Of a DNA stretch of 64,000 nucleotides, positions 17,598 to 25,332 are shown piece by piece (position 1 is the first letter of the stretch; each line of letters starts with the position of its first letter). The DNA is from Candidatus Nitrosotalea okcheonensis. Its GTDB lineage: Archaea; Thermoproteota; Nitrososphaeria; Nitrososphaerales; Nitrosopumilaceae. Both the position numbers and the translations under genes were made by a program. The stretch lies in assembly GCF_900177045.1 (NCBI RefSeq), contig NZ_LT841358.1, forward strand, positions 823,073 through 887,072, read 5' to 3'. The notes beneath the pieces were generated by a model that searched no databases, was not told the origin of the DNA, and worked only from the letters and a program-made list of their open reading frames with translations.

Positions 17598-18101
17598 TCA
17601 ACCAAGTCTCCTGTACATCCAAATTTTCTTGCCTACCGGAGGTTTGGCAGACATGCGGAATTCAAATCTCTTATACAATGACGTTCCAGTGGTACCAGTC
17701 TGCAAAATTACGTACCTGCAAGCAATTTGTTTTCCAAGAACATCGGCCAAACCAAGACAAAAGTTGCAAATGTCACTTCCTATTCTCTTTCCTCTATACT
17801 TTTTATCTACGCCTAACTGACCTAACAACATTGCAGGATACCGAATTGAGGTTACACCCTCTACCTTTTCTCCACTTGCAAGAATATCTACACTTATTGC
17901 TGACATTGAAACCGTAAAATATGCAACTATCTCTTTTTTATCCCGCACTACCCGCACTGTGGCAATCTTATTTTCATGATATTTGGCAGCCTTTGTTCTT
18001 GCAAACTCGGCAACTCCCAGTGGATCTGTGCCATCAGATTCGGCAAAGTCCAGCAATGAAAGGTCGTCGCCAGGAGAGATGATATTGTAATCTAATTCCA
18101 A
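17598..18101 (-). CDS. GNAT acetyltransferase, TacT/AtaT-type toxin candidate
   Basis: 167 residues. The order AYFTVSMSAI, then YPAMLLGQLGVDKKYRGKRI (acetyl-CoA loop R-G-K-R-I-G), then ILQTGTTGTSLYKRFEF is that of TacT/AtaT-class GNAT toxins, which acetylate aminoacyl-tRNA. The conserved leading LGQLGVD matches the family's LgRLAVd. A 45-residue gene lies 34 bp upstream in the same direction and is a plausible antitoxin. It is convergent with the VirB6-like gene. Confidence 0.7.
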   Translation of the reverse strand: MELDYNIISPGDDLSLLDFAESDGTDPLGVAEFARTKAAKYHENKIATVRVVRDKKEIVAYFTVSMSAISVDILASGEKVEGVTSIRYPAMLLGQLGVDKKYRGKRIGSDICNFCLGLADVLGKQIACRYVILQTGTTGTSLYKRFEFRMSAKPPVGKKIWMYRRLG

Positions 18102-18135
18102 TACGAGATGATTTAGAAATCAGATTAAAAAAAGT

Positions 18136-18273
18136 CTAGGTTTTACATTTGGAGAGGTAGTATTCACGTGCTTTTTTCAGTGTTGCTTTTTCTTCTGCAG
18201 TCAACTCTCTAGAGTCATACTCGAGAAAGGCCTTGGCGTCATCGCCTTCCAGTGTTAGGATCTCTTCTGCCAT
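18136..18273 (-). CDS. Small antitoxin-like protein paired with GNAT gene
   Basis: 45 residues: MAEEILTLEGDDAKAFLEYD continuing with a helix SRELTAEEKATLKKAREYY. It is charged, helical and too short for many gene finders. It is placed 34 bp upstream of the GNAT gene on the same strand, as antitoxins of TacT-type modules often are, although most of those are RHH proteins and this one is not obviously so. Confidence 0.6.
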   Translation of the reverse strand: MAEEILTLEGDDAKAFLEYDSRELTAEEKATLKKAREYYLSKCKT

Positions 18274-18375
18274 GATAACGATATTCTGGAAGAGTTATTT
18301 AAAATGTGTCTCCAGTACAGAGACCGTAGTATACACCCAAACTCAATATATGACTGATATGATTGTAATCTTTTC

Positions 18376-18588
18376 TTAACTTGGAATTTCTATGACCAGT
18401 TTTCTGTATTTTCTAGCATCTTCTTCCAGAGACTCGAGAACAAGCTCGATGGCCTCAGTCATGTTTTGCTTTAGTTCCTCGATTGTTCTCCCTTCGCTTA
18501 TAGCCCCGCGTAACTCAAGACACCTTCCTGTATACCCACCTTCAGGATCTTCTTGTATTATAATAGTAAACTTCCGTTTTGCAGCCAT
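18376..18588 (-). CDS. hicB: HicB-family protein, orphan
   Basis: 70 residues: FTIIIQEDPEGGYTGRCLEL then GAISEGRTIEELKQNMTEAI and a C-terminal strand RKLVIEIPS. This is the partial RNase H-like fold of HicB antitoxins. No HicA (short double-stranded RNA-binding-like protein with a conserved His) is seen on either side, so it may be an orphan or act on a distant partner. Confidence 0.8.
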   Translation of the reverse strand: MAAKRKFTIIIQEDPEGGYTGRCLELRGAISEGRTIEELKQNMTEAIELVLESLEEDARKYRKLVIEIPS

Positions 18589-18615
18589 GAGATATCCACA
18601 AGCATCTTGCTAATT

Positions 18616-19419
18616 TTAGCTCTTCGTTGCTTGAGATTGAACTTCCTGTCTCTTCTTGCCACTTTCTAATTTTTCTCTTGCAACTATTGTTACAAATTGA
18701 TACAAAAGATATCCTTTCCGGGTAAAGTTATGTTCAAGCGGCTTGCACATTTGAACATCCATCTCAAGCGTTCTGACAGAAAAATCCTCAAAGTCTCGAA
18801 ATACATCAACCATCATATCTACTTCCTTGTCTGACATGGTATCATATCTCCACTTTAAAAATCCAGGCAAGTCTGCAAAGTCTTTGTAAGTTAGATTCTC
18901 ATAGTCTACTACTAGCAAATACGGATCTACATCTGGAGTTCCGATTTTTGCATTCTTGACATACTCGTTAAGATAAGTCACTCTTTCCAGTTTGAGAAAT
19001 TTCATGATATCATTCCAGTTATCCTGGAACCATCTGGCCTCTGAAAGTGAATGTGCATTCTGGTCAAATTTATCATCATGGTTTTCAATATTTTTTATAT
19101 CAGATGTGAAATCAGGTGAAGTGTTTCTAGCATACTCTTGATTTACCTCGGAGATATCATACTCGACTTGATTGGCAGTATTTACTTTAAACTCAATCGA
19201 CTTGCGGCCGTCTGATGTGCGAATCACTACAAGCAATTTGTCCCTCTTTACTGCCTCAAAACTTGCCAGATAATCAAAATTGCATTCAAACTTGACACCC
19301 TCTCCCCTCTTTTCAAACATGATTCCATCGTTTAACAGGTACAGTATGCCTTTGCCTGTTTTTTGCATCTCGGCATCGTAAAACTTGACTATTTTGACGC
19401 CTGCAGGAAGCGATATCAT
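18616..19419 (-). CDS. Uncharacterised cytoplasmic protein, possible PH/GRAM-like N-terminus
   Basis: 267 residues. The first 100 residues are beta-rich (GVKIVKFYDAEMQKTGKGIL, YLLNDGIMFEKRGEG, LLVVIRTSDGRKSIEFKV) and read like a bacterial PH or GRAM-type domain. The remainder is helical and acidic with a Lys/Gln-rich tail. There is no signal peptide or membrane segment. It is 27 bp upstream of hicB on the same strand. Function unknown. Confidence 0.55.
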   Translation of the reverse strand: MISLPAGVKIVKFYDAEMQKTGKGILYLLNDGIMFEKRGEGVKFECNFDYLASFEAVKRDKLLVVIRTSDGRKSIEFKVNTANQVEYDISEVNQEYARNTSPDFTSDIKNIENHDDKFDQNAHSLSEARWFQDNWNDIMKFLKLERVTYLNEYVKNAKIGTPDVDPYLLVVDYENLTYKDFADLPGFLKWRYDTMSDKEVDMMVDVFRDFEDFSVRTLEMDVQMCKPLEHNFTRKGYLLYQFVTIVAREKLESGKKRQEVQSQATKS

Positions 19420-19557
19420 GGTAGAATCATCATCCCGGGCATCAGATCTGCCTTTATTTTCCCGTGTTTTGTCATGTTGCCTACGCGGTATAGCACATAG
19501 TAATATTTAAAAATATTTATACATATGATAGTATGAATTGGTACAGAGTAGATACAC

Positions 19558-19710
19558 ATGGTAAAAAAATACCTGCTTACAGTAACAGACGAGATGGCAG
19601 TAAAACTTGAAAAAGAGATGAAAAGGCGTATGATAGAAACAGTCCCGGAGACTGTAAGAGCCATATTGTCAGAGTATCTCACAAATAGTAAAAAACCATA
19701 CATCAAATAA
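19558..19710 (+). CDS. Small ribbon-helix-helix-like protein
   Basis: 50 residues from ATG 19558: KKYLLTVTDEMAVKLEKEMK then ETVPETVRAILSEYL. A short strand followed by two helices is the ribbon-helix-helix pattern of small archaeal DNA-binding proteins and antitoxins. A TATA-like AAATATTTATA lies about 40 bp upstream. No toxin gene is next to it. On the other strand a longer frame overlaps it, but that one has no protein-like features. Confidence 0.55.
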   Translation: MVKKYLLTVTDEMAVKLEKEMKRRMIETVPETVRAILSEYLTNSKKPYIK

Positions 19711-19909
19711 ACAAGAATGAATGTGTATCAGCATGCAAATTTGGAAACAATTTACATATACCCTGACAACTGCACCAGAATTCAAAGAGATGAGAAATAT
19801 CCAAGATTACAAAAGTGGTTAGGCTGCCTAATAATTTTAAAATAAAAAAAATTATCCATGAAATAGTGTAATGATATGACGTGTAATTACATATTTTTGG
19901 TACAGTTTT

Positions 19910-20101
19910 TCAATAAAGAACTTTTCTGATTATGATCACATTCTCGGTTACTGATACATCCAGTTTCTCACCCTTTTTCAATCTGAGTTGCTCTACAATT
20001 TGTACCGGTATCGTAACACGATACTTGTAGTAATTGTTGCCATTGTTGACTCGCGACCTTTGTTTCTGGAGAATAATTTCCAACACAAAAGATAGTCCCA
20101 T
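19910..20101 (-). CDS. AbrB/SpoVT-type DNA-binding protein
   Basis: 63 residues with the swapped-hairpin signature YYKYRVTIPVQIVEQLRLKK then GEKLDVSVTENVIIIRK. Such proteins are transition-state regulators or antitoxins. It stands alone between intergenic stretches of about 200 and 270 bp that show nothing I can name. Confidence 0.65.
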   Translation of the reverse strand: MGLSFVLEIILQKQRSRVNNGNNYYKYRVTIPVQIVEQLRLKKGEKLDVSVTENVIIIRKVLY

Positions 20102-20368
20102 CTGATTTAAGGAAATAATTTGGATGAGCTACCGTGTAACATATTAAAAATATTGTGACATGTTTTCTCACACCTGAGACTTGCCCACCCCTTTGCATTT
20201 ATTTTTGTCCTTAGATCATATTGTGTTCTATATCTTCTCAAAAATGCATGTGTGTCTTTGTATCCACATCAGTGCAAGTCTGGCAAAAAAATATGATGGG
20301 TTCCCTACACACAATACATCTCGTGCATGGAATTTGATCTGACCCGCATGACCTGCAAGAATCAAGTC

Positions 20369-20806
20369 TCAACTTATCAGACCCACTTTTCGTGCATCAG
20401 ACTCTTCCAGTACAATATAGTCATCATACTTGAAGTTCTTGCCTGACTTTTTGCCCTTTCCGGCTATGAATATTTTTTTGCCTGTGAGTGGTGCAAGATT
20501 TGGCATGGCAGTATGCAAGACAGATTTTGCCAAAGTTAGAGTGCGCTCTTCATTTGCATATTCTTTTTGGCATGTCTTTGTTTTTTCCCTGCCCATCTCT
20601 TCATAGATCTCTTCTATTGTTTCCATCCCCTGGAGAATCCTGACATCTACAACATCTACGTCTGACTTCATGTTTCCTGTCTTTGCGATATGCCTGATCT
20701 CACTCAGGCATTCTATCATTCCAACAAAGTCCAATGTAGGATTCCAGAATTTCAATGCAGGCCTTGGCTCGAACTGTGTTATCTTTTGCATGTCAAAATT
20801 GTACAT
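20369..20806 (-). CDS. Hypothetical protein, possibly plasmid-borne
   Basis: 145 residues, or 140 from the second in-frame ATG. Two halves: LKFWNPTLDFVGMIECLSEI with helices, and LTGKKIFIAGKGKKSGKNFK then YDDYIVLEESDARKVGL, which looks like a small beta barrel. No recognised family. It is isolated on the minus strand of a plasmid-like region. Confidence 0.5.
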   Translation of the reverse strand: MYNFDMQKITQFEPRPALKFWNPTLDFVGMIECLSEIRHIAKTGNMKSDVDVVDVRILQGMETIEEIYEEMGREKTKTCQKEYANEERTLTLAKSVLHTAMPNLAPLTGKKIFIAGKGKKSGKNFKYDDYIVLEESDARKVGLIS

Positions 20807-20894
20807 GCCAAAGAAGAGACGTTTGTTTTTAAGGTCTAGATTTTATTTCTGCATTTGATTTTTGATTTGAAGAGATCGTCGTGGTCAGAAAGAT

Positions 20895-21154
20895 TTAGTA
20901 GATATTGTGCAGTCCTACACGAAGCAAGATTATTACATGTTCTTCGTTTACCACGTCATACAGGATTCGATACTGTCTGCCAATTTCATAGGTATGCAGA
21001 CAGCTTAGTGGACCTGTCTTATGCGCTCCTAATTTTCTAGGATCTTGGCTTGCTACAAGATCATGTATTGTTTTCATGGCTTCTTTTGCAGATCTGAGCT
21101 TAGATGTTTATAGTCTCGTTTGAATTGATTGCTCTCTTGATCTATGTTCCACAA
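20895..21154 (-). pseudogene. ParE/RelE-type toxin, frameshifted copy
   Basis: The 5' part (TTG start at 21152-21154; WNIDQESNQFKRDYKHLSSD) and the 3' part (KTIHDLVASQDPRKLGAHKT ... GRQYRILYDVV) lie in different frames. Together they align end to end with the intact toxin at 21422-21691 (WDADFDNLFRRQYKRLDSQL ... GRQYRIIYNIS). Adding one G to AAGAAGCCATG near 21080 restores the frame, so this is a single-base loss or a sequencing error. Its antitoxin-like gene lies 21 bp upstream. Confidence 0.75.
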
Positions 21155-21175
21155 ATAAAATCAACTCAAGTAAGA

Positions 21176-21337
21176 TCAGGAATTAAGATCTTTTAGGCAG
21201 TCTTCTACATTTTCGAATCTTTTGAATTTCAGCTTGCCTGCCTTGTAGAGTTTGGCAACCTTTTCCTCTTCTGGACAGAGTTTGTCATCTCTTTTTTCTT
21301 TTGTTTGTTTGCGTTTCTGTTGCGTTGCTTTAGGCAA
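21176..21337 (-). CDS. Antitoxin-like paralogue upstream of the broken toxin
   Basis: 53 residues from a TTG start. The C-terminal segment LYKAGKLKFKRFENVEDCLK matches LESGKGKYRHFENAEDAIKW of the antitoxin at 21698-21910, and it is preceded by a Lys-rich linker in both. An upstream in-frame stop lies only five codons before the TTG, so the start is well bounded. Confidence 0.6.
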   Translation of the reverse strand: MPKATQQKRKQTKEKRDDKLCPEEEKVAKLYKAGKLKFKRFENVEDCLKDLNS

Positions 21338-21421
21338 TGTCTCTTCTTCTCTTTGGTTTCAAATCAATCTTGTGAATGATTTTTTGAAGCTTGACAGGTA
21401 TCATGCAATAGACCACATATG

Positions 21422-21691
21422 CTAGTCTTTGCCATAGACTTGTTTGTGAGAACCAACATTGGAGAAGATTATTGTCTTTGTATTGTACGAGATATTGTAG
21501 ATGATTCTGTACTGTCTTCCAAGATCGTATGCATAAAAATGCTTTAGATGCCCCCTTTTTTGTTCACCAAGCTTTGTGGGATCTTCCGAACCTACAATTT
21601 CTGCAACGGCATCATCTACTCTTTTTTGTAGTTGTGAATCCAGTCGTTTATACTGTCGTCTAAAGAGATTGTCAAAATCAGCATCCCACAA
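21422..21691 (-). CDS. ParE/RelE-type toxin
   Basis: 89 residues. The pattern is F(x)RQYKRLDSQLQKRVDDAV, then KLGEQKRGHLKHFYAYDLGR, QYRIIYNIS and IIFSNVGSHKQVY: the RelE/ParE fold with its R-x-R/H surface and C-terminal strand. These toxins cleave ribosome-bound mRNA or poison gyrase. The antitoxin gene is 6 bp upstream on the same strand, the usual order. Confidence 0.8.
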   Translation of the reverse strand: MWDADFDNLFRRQYKRLDSQLQKRVDDAVAEIVGSEDPTKLGEQKRGHLKHFYAYDLGRQYRIIYNISYNTKTIIFSNVGSHKQVYGKD

Positions 21692-21697
21692 ATGGAT

Positions 21698-21910
21698 TCA
21701 CTTTCTTGATTTTCGATCCTTGCCGTGCAGCCACTTTATTGCATCTTCGGCATTCTCAAAATGTCTGTACTTGCCCTTACCTGACTCGAGTCTCTCTATT
21801 GCTTCTAGTTCTTCTTTGGTAAGGTCAGTACTTGGTTTTAAAGGGGTTTTGCTTTTTTGCACTGCTTTACCTTGCAGCTTATTTCTAATTAAGCTTCTGG
21901 ACTCACGCAT
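21698..21910 (-). CDS. Antitoxin of the ParE/RelE-type pair
   Basis: 70 residues from ATG 21910 (MRESRSLIRNKLQG); an ATG three codons earlier at 21919 is possible. It is Lys/Arg-rich and disordered at the N-terminus, with a C-terminal helix TKEELEAIERLESGKGKYRH then FENAEDAIKWLHG. This resembles small antitoxins that wrap a RelE-type toxin. The start overlaps the end of the ArdC-like gene by 8 bp, so it is coupled to it. Confidence 0.65.
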   Translation of the reverse strand: MRESRSLIRNKLQGKAVQKSKTPLKPSTDLTKEELEAIERLESGKGKYRHFENAEDAIKWLHGKDRKSRK

Positions 21911-22699
21911 TGATAACATCCTCCTTTCCTTCGTGGGTCTCCAAGATCAAGGTGATTACCTTTTGGACCTTGGACAGTACCCTCATGCATATTCTTCCTA
22001 CTGCTTCAGGAGATTTTTCTTCTGCATATGACGCGATATAGTTCCAGGAGAAAGTTGTCGCGTCATATCCGTAGAGTTTTGCCAAGACACATGCCGATAG
22101 TTGTGCCACTGTTTCCTGTTCTGGATCCTGCACCGGCTTTAGGTTCTCAAATGTGGAATGAGCCTTGTGTGCAAGTTCATGGAAGAATGTGTCTGGATTT
22201 TCTTGGCTCAACTTGATTACATTTGTTACCAGGTTGTATGATCCTCCCTCACCTGATACAGTTGGACCATATTCCACCTTGACTCCAAACTTTTCTGCTA
22301 CATCAAGCAGTGGCGGAAGCTTTGTTGGCTGGTATGCTTCAATTGTTTTTCCTTCCGTATCCTCATATCGGAAGACAGGTATTCCGATAAATCCGACAGG
22401 AAATTTTACGTCATCTTCCTTGCCTTCTTTGTTACGACTTTTTTGTGTCGTATCATTGGCGCCAAGATGTAGAATGCTTTTGCACCTTTCTTGACATGCC
22501 TTCCAGATTCATGCCACTGTCTGTATCCTCTGGCGTCAGCAGTACCATGCAACAGCATGACAAGCCTGTTTCCTAAAGACCACTTTCTTGATGGTCCTAC
22601 GCTTTGGATAAAGACCTGCTTGCACATCTCCGGAAGTTCTTGGCTAGAAAAGAGTTTGACTAGATTACCAAGCTCCTCTAATGCTTTTTGTATGGTCAT
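21903..22699 (-). pseudogene. ArdC-like antirestriction protein with frameshift
   Basis: The N-terminal part (ATG 22699; WSLGNRLVMLLHGTADARGY, QWHESGRHVKKGAKAFYIL) is the ArdC single-stranded-DNA-binding domain. The C-terminal part (FFHELAHKAHSTFENL with HExxH, then EQETVAQLSACVLAKLYGYD) is the matching metallopeptidase domain. They are in different frames; one more T in the T6 run near 22440 (A on the coding strand) joins them through RNKEGKEDDVKFPVGFIGIP. ArdC proteins block restriction of incoming plasmids. Either the gene is dead or the sequence lost a homopolymer base. Its start overlaps the previous gene by 4 bp. Confidence 0.8.
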
Positions 22700-23193
22700 T
22701 GTACCGCTTCCTCCCCTGCTAGCAGTTTTTTTTCTGGTGCAACCAACGGGTGTTTGGAGTGAAAGACAAGCTCCGCATGCTTGCATGCGAGTGGGTCTGT
22801 CCTGCCTATTTCATAACACGTGATGGTTTTCCCATCAAGGTCTGCCACGTAAAACCACTCAATCCATGTCTCCGGTTCAGGGTCTTGCGCTTCAACAATT
22901 CCATATCCAGTCAGGATTCCGCTCAAATGAGTTGGGTTTTTCCAGATTGGACCTGTGAACTCTTCAATTTTTTCGTCTTCTTTTCTTTGTTCTACTTCAT
23001 TTTCTTCTGCACTTCTTTTGAAGAAATAAAAGAAGTTTGCAACCGTATAGGACAGGTCGTCATTCCTGCCTTTGTTCCAGGCAAAAAATTCCTGTAGGTC
23101 CGGTACCACTCCTTCTGGATATCCATCCCAGTGTCTGTAGATCTGGAATTTTCTGTTTCCACTCTGGATTCGTATGTTGCTTCTGGTACTCAT
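22696..23193 (-). CDS. Plasmid/phage-type protein with YRHWDGYP motif
   Basis: 165 residues from ATG 23193 (MSTRSNIRIQSGNRKFQIY then RHWDGYPEGVVPDLQEF). The opening MSTRSNI plus YRHWDGYP is a recurrent hallmark of uncharacterised phage and plasmid proteins. A charged middle and a beta-rich C-terminal half (WIEWFYVADLDGKTITCYEI) follow. It overlaps both neighbours by 4 bp, which shows a tight operon with the ArdC-like gene. Function unknown. Confidence 0.7.
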   Translation of the reverse strand: MSTRSNIRIQSGNRKFQIYRHWDGYPEGVVPDLQEFFAWNKGRNDDLSYTVANFFYFFKRSAEENEVEQRKEDEKIEEFTGPIWKNPTHLSGILTGYGIVEAQDPEPETWIEWFYVADLDGKTITCYEIGRTDPLACKHAELVFHSKHPLVAPEKKLLAGEEAVQ

Positions 23194-23399
23194 TGGTACC
23201 ATGCCTCCGTCTTTATGTCAAGTTTCTTGACATATTCCAAGAGCACTGCAATTGGTCTTGGTTTCATGTAACTTGTACACAGGTAAGAAACACTTGTGCC
23301 AGAACTTTCTACAGGCGTCCTGATGTAGGCAAGTTTCTTGCAGATGCAGTACTGTCCTGTTTCATATTGTGTTGCATTTGTCTCGTTTTCTTGATTCAT
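23190..23399 (-). CDS. Small operon protein, Cys-containing
   Basis: 69 residues: YETGQYCICKKLAYIRTPVE then SYLCTSYMKPRPIAVLLEYV. A CxC and one further Cys could bind metal, but there is no clear zinc-finger spacing. The 3' end overlaps the next gene by 4 bp. Unrecognised; real by its place in the operon. Confidence 0.5.
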   Translation of the reverse strand: MNQENETNATQYETGQYCICKKLAYIRTPVESSGTSVSYLCTSYMKPRPIAVLLEYVKKLDIKTEAWYQ

Positions 23400-23613
23400 T
23401 TACACTACCTCCTTTTGGTTTGTGCCAAGATTCCAGTAGGTCTATACTGTACAGTAGTGATGTCATTTCTGCATTTTTTGTAAAAACTATTGCAGGAGCA
23501 TATGCTCGCTCATCCTGTGATTTTGGCACAGGGAATATTGTTGTTCTGTGTTTGTTTTCCGAATACTGGAATCCTAGAATTTCATATGGACCGAGTGGAA
23601 ATTGGATCCACAT
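23362..23613 (-). CDS. Small operon protein
   Basis: 83 residues: MWIQFPLGPYEILGFQYSEN then a helix TKNAEMTSLLYSIDLLESW and a Lys-rich tail. It overlaps the downstream small gene by 38 bp, more than usual, so the true end or start of one of them may differ. Unrecognised. Confidence 0.4.
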   Translation of the reverse strand: MWIQFPLGPYEILGFQYSENKHRTTIFPVPKSQDERAYAPAIVFTKNAEMTSLLYSIDLLESWHKPKGGSVNESRKRDKCNTI

Positions 23614-23795
23614 CTATCGAGTGACAATCGATTGTTTGACGATTGAACTATCAGTCCATATTTTTATCTCTCACACCAGCCGGCCGAGTCCGCATAGCTT
23701 ATGCTATGTATTTGCTGGTTTGGAGAAAATTGACCCGGTCAGAAAAAGATTATTTGGATTTTTTTACACTGTTCATTTGTTTTGCAGTGATTCCA

Positions 23796-24053
23796 TCAAG
23801 AGTTATCAGCCTCATATCCGTCAAGCCGGACAACCTCGTAGATTCCAGTCCTGTTGACAAATCGGAGGCCTTTGGAATACATCCTGTCTTGATCTCCATC
23901 TACCTGCGTATAGATCTGGCCACTGATCTTCTCTGCATATTTTTTTATCTCTTCAATGCTGGCTTGCCTGTCAAGTCCGAACTGCTTGCTTTTGATCCAA
24001 GGCATCTCATCGAATTCATCAAGAGTCATCTCATCGGGATATTTCTTCATCAT
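23796..24053 (-). CDS. Small acidic operon protein
   Basis: 85 residues: MMKKYPDEMTLDEFDEMPW, a helical middle (SIEEIKKYAEKISGQIY) and a beta C-terminus (RFVNRTGIYEVVRLDGYE). No known family recognised. It follows the 24057-24209 gene by 3 bp. Downstream, 23614-23795 is non-coding and holds a short hairpin CATAGCTTATGCTATG (23693-23708). Confidence 0.5.
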   Translation of the reverse strand: MMKKYPDEMTLDEFDEMPWIKSKQFGLDRQASIEEIKKYAEKISGQIYTQVDGDQDRMYSKGLRFVNRTGIYEVVRLDGYEADNS

Positions 24054-24056
24054 GAT

Positions 24057-24209
24057 TCACTCCAGTATTGACATGGATGATTCAAGATTGTCCTGAACCA
24101 TGCCTGTGATCTCTTTTTTGCCAGTCACCAGGGGTCGTTTCCTGTGAACGAGTTTTTTCATGGCTTTTCCATGTATATCCAAGACTTGTTTGATGTTTTG
24201 TTTACTCAT
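24057..24209 (-). CDS. Small basic operon protein
   Basis: 50 residues from ATG 24209 (MSKQNIKQVLDIHGKAMKKL). Lys-rich, helical; overlaps the preceding gene by 4 bp. Unrecognised; real by operon position. Confidence 0.45.
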   Translation of the reverse strand: MSKQNIKQVLDIHGKAMKKLVHRKRPLVTGKKEITGMVQDNLESSMSILE

Positions 24210-24376
24210 TTTGTTTCCAACTCTTGGATTTTTTTCCTGTACGCTTGCCATGCTTTCCAGCATGTTACTTCATAGTTTTTCCAGGCTTTTTGATATGCGG
24301 CGTGCATTACTTTTTCGATCCGCTCAAATTCTGCGAGTGCTTCTTTCTTTAGTTTTTCCTTGTCTTGTTTATTCAT
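24206..24376 (-). CDS. Small helical operon protein
   Basis: 56 residues from ATG 24376 (MNKQDKEKLKKEALAEFERI) forming one long amphipathic helix rich in Lys, Glu and Trp (QKAWKNYEVTCWKAWQAYRK). It overlaps both neighbours by 4 bp. Possibly a coiled-coil partner; unrecognised. Confidence 0.5.
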   Translation of the reverse strand: MNKQDKEKLKKEALAEFERIEKVMHAAYQKAWKNYEVTCWKAWQAYRKKIQELETK

Positions 24377-24660
24377 GCCTTGTTCTCCTTGATCATGTTC
24401 ATTGCCTCGTTGAATTTGCAGGGCTTCCAATCTTGGACTAGTTGTGCACCATTGTCTAACAATTCTTCGATGGAGATGTAGCCCCACTCTGCATTGAAAT
24501 CATCATGCAGGTTGGCATACCCAAAGGCAGTGTTTGTTTTTCTATCAAGTTCTGCAATTAGCCAGTAAAAGCCAATTGCGCTTATCTCGTATTTCTGATA
24601 GATTATTTTGTCCTGTGCTTTTGTTTGTTCTGTTTCATATAATTTTGGAATGTTTTCCAT
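24373..24660 (-). CDS. DUF2958-family protein
   Basis: 95 residues. FYWLIAELDRKTNTAFGYAN then AEWGYISIEELLDNG matches the DUF2958 core (WyitEld...aFGyv...AElGYislsEL). These short proteins are found on plasmids and integrative elements, often next to ArdC-like genes, as here. It begins the leftward operon that ends with the ArdC-like gene and the toxin-antitoxin pair. Molecular function is unknown. Confidence 0.7.
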   Translation of the reverse strand: MENIPKLYETEQTKAQDKIIYQKYEISAIGFYWLIAELDRKTNTAFGYANLHDDFNAEWGYISIEELLDNGAQLVQDWKPCKFNEAMNMIKENKA

Positions 24661-25050
24661 GTTTTTCTACCTCCTGTAAAAAATGGGTTTAGCATTAGCT
24701 GTTTGTGATATTATCTGGTTGTGGTGATGTCATACATCTTGTTTTGAAAAATTAGATGTTGTGGAAATCCACTTGTTCTATTTTTTTGCAATAGAAAATT
24801 TTGCTGCGAGCAGATATTTTTGATAGTTGGCGTTTACCCAAAAGATGGGCAATCCAAGCATTACAGAATTCCGTAATAATCACATGTCAAACCAGTGCAG
24901 GGTTGTGTTGTTTGTTGGATATAGGTTAAAAAAATCAAAAGAGATTCTAGAATTGGTGGCGATGTTGCCAGATGACATGTGCGGAGATTTTTATTGTGTA
25001 AGCTGGTGTTGCTTGGACACAAAATGTATTTTATTTATAAAGAGTTACGG
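24661..25050. other. Non-coding stretch between operon and segregation genes
   Basis: 390 bp with no convincing gene. A rightward frame from TTG 24827 (MAFTQKMGNPSIT...) exists but has no recognisable features. A near-palindrome lies at 24860-24877. The promoter of the leftward operon probably lies in 24661-24720. Confidence 0.4.
24860..24877. repeat. 18-bp palindrome, copy 1
   Basis: ATTACAGAATTCCGTAAT, a palindrome with one mismatched pair. It recurs as a perfect palindrome 264 bp to the right inside the small gene beside the actin-like gene. It could be a partition site or an operator. Confidence 0.5.
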
Positions 25051-25332
25051 CTAGGCCAACTTGTTCATATCTAAAATGGACATTTTGTGACCCTTTGCGT
25101 CAATGTGCTTTTCCTTTTCAAAAATTACAGAATTCTGTAATGGTTCATGGTCAAAAAGTTCGGCAAGTACACCAAGGTTCAATTGCAATTCAGAATTTTT
25201 TTCCGTAACAAGTTTGAGATCAGAGCCAAATCTTTGAATCTTCTTGTTTATTCTACTCTTGAGTACAGCCTTGTATGATTTAGAAACCGAGTTTGGGTCA
25301 TCAATGAATCTGCGTTCAGACTTTGTCAACAT
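25051..25332 (-). CDS. Small partner of the actin-like protein, ParR-like candidate
   Basis: 93 residues: SERRFIDDPNSVSKSYKAVL then KSRINKKIQRFGSDLKLV, a helical, basic N-terminal half that could bind DNA, followed by a polar tail. The gene overlaps the end of the actin-like gene by 7 bp. In ParMRC plasmid segregation the actin gene is followed by a small DNA-binding adaptor ParR, so position, size and charge fit. No direct sequence signature confirms it. Confidence 0.5.
   Translation of the reverse strand: MLTKSERRFIDDPNSVSKSYKAVLKSRINKKIQRFGSDLKLVTEKNSELQLNLGVLAELFDHEPLQNSVIFEKEKHIDAKGHKMSILDMNKLA
25124..25141. repeat. 18-bp palindrome, copy 2 (perfect)
   Basis: ATTACAGAATTCTGTAAT is a perfect 18-bp palindrome inside the 3' half of the ParR-like gene. 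Its near-copy lies at 24860-24877. Confidence 0.55.

Noticed and set aside
18376-19419. HicA partner for hicB
   Set aside because: No short basic protein with the conserved His found on either side; the neighbouring gene is 267 residues and unrelated.
19416-19706. Leftward frame of 96 residues
   Set aside because: Antisense to the RHH-like 50-residue gene, with hydrophobic low-information sequence; the RHH-like protein fits better.
23643-24071. Rightward 142-residue frame over the small operon genes
   Set aside because: Antisense to the overlapping operon genes and without family features; the leftward frames have coupled starts and stops.
24827-25054. Rightward frame of 75 residues
   Set aside because: Starts with TTG, overlaps the ParR-like gene, contains the palindrome, and lacks any recognised feature.
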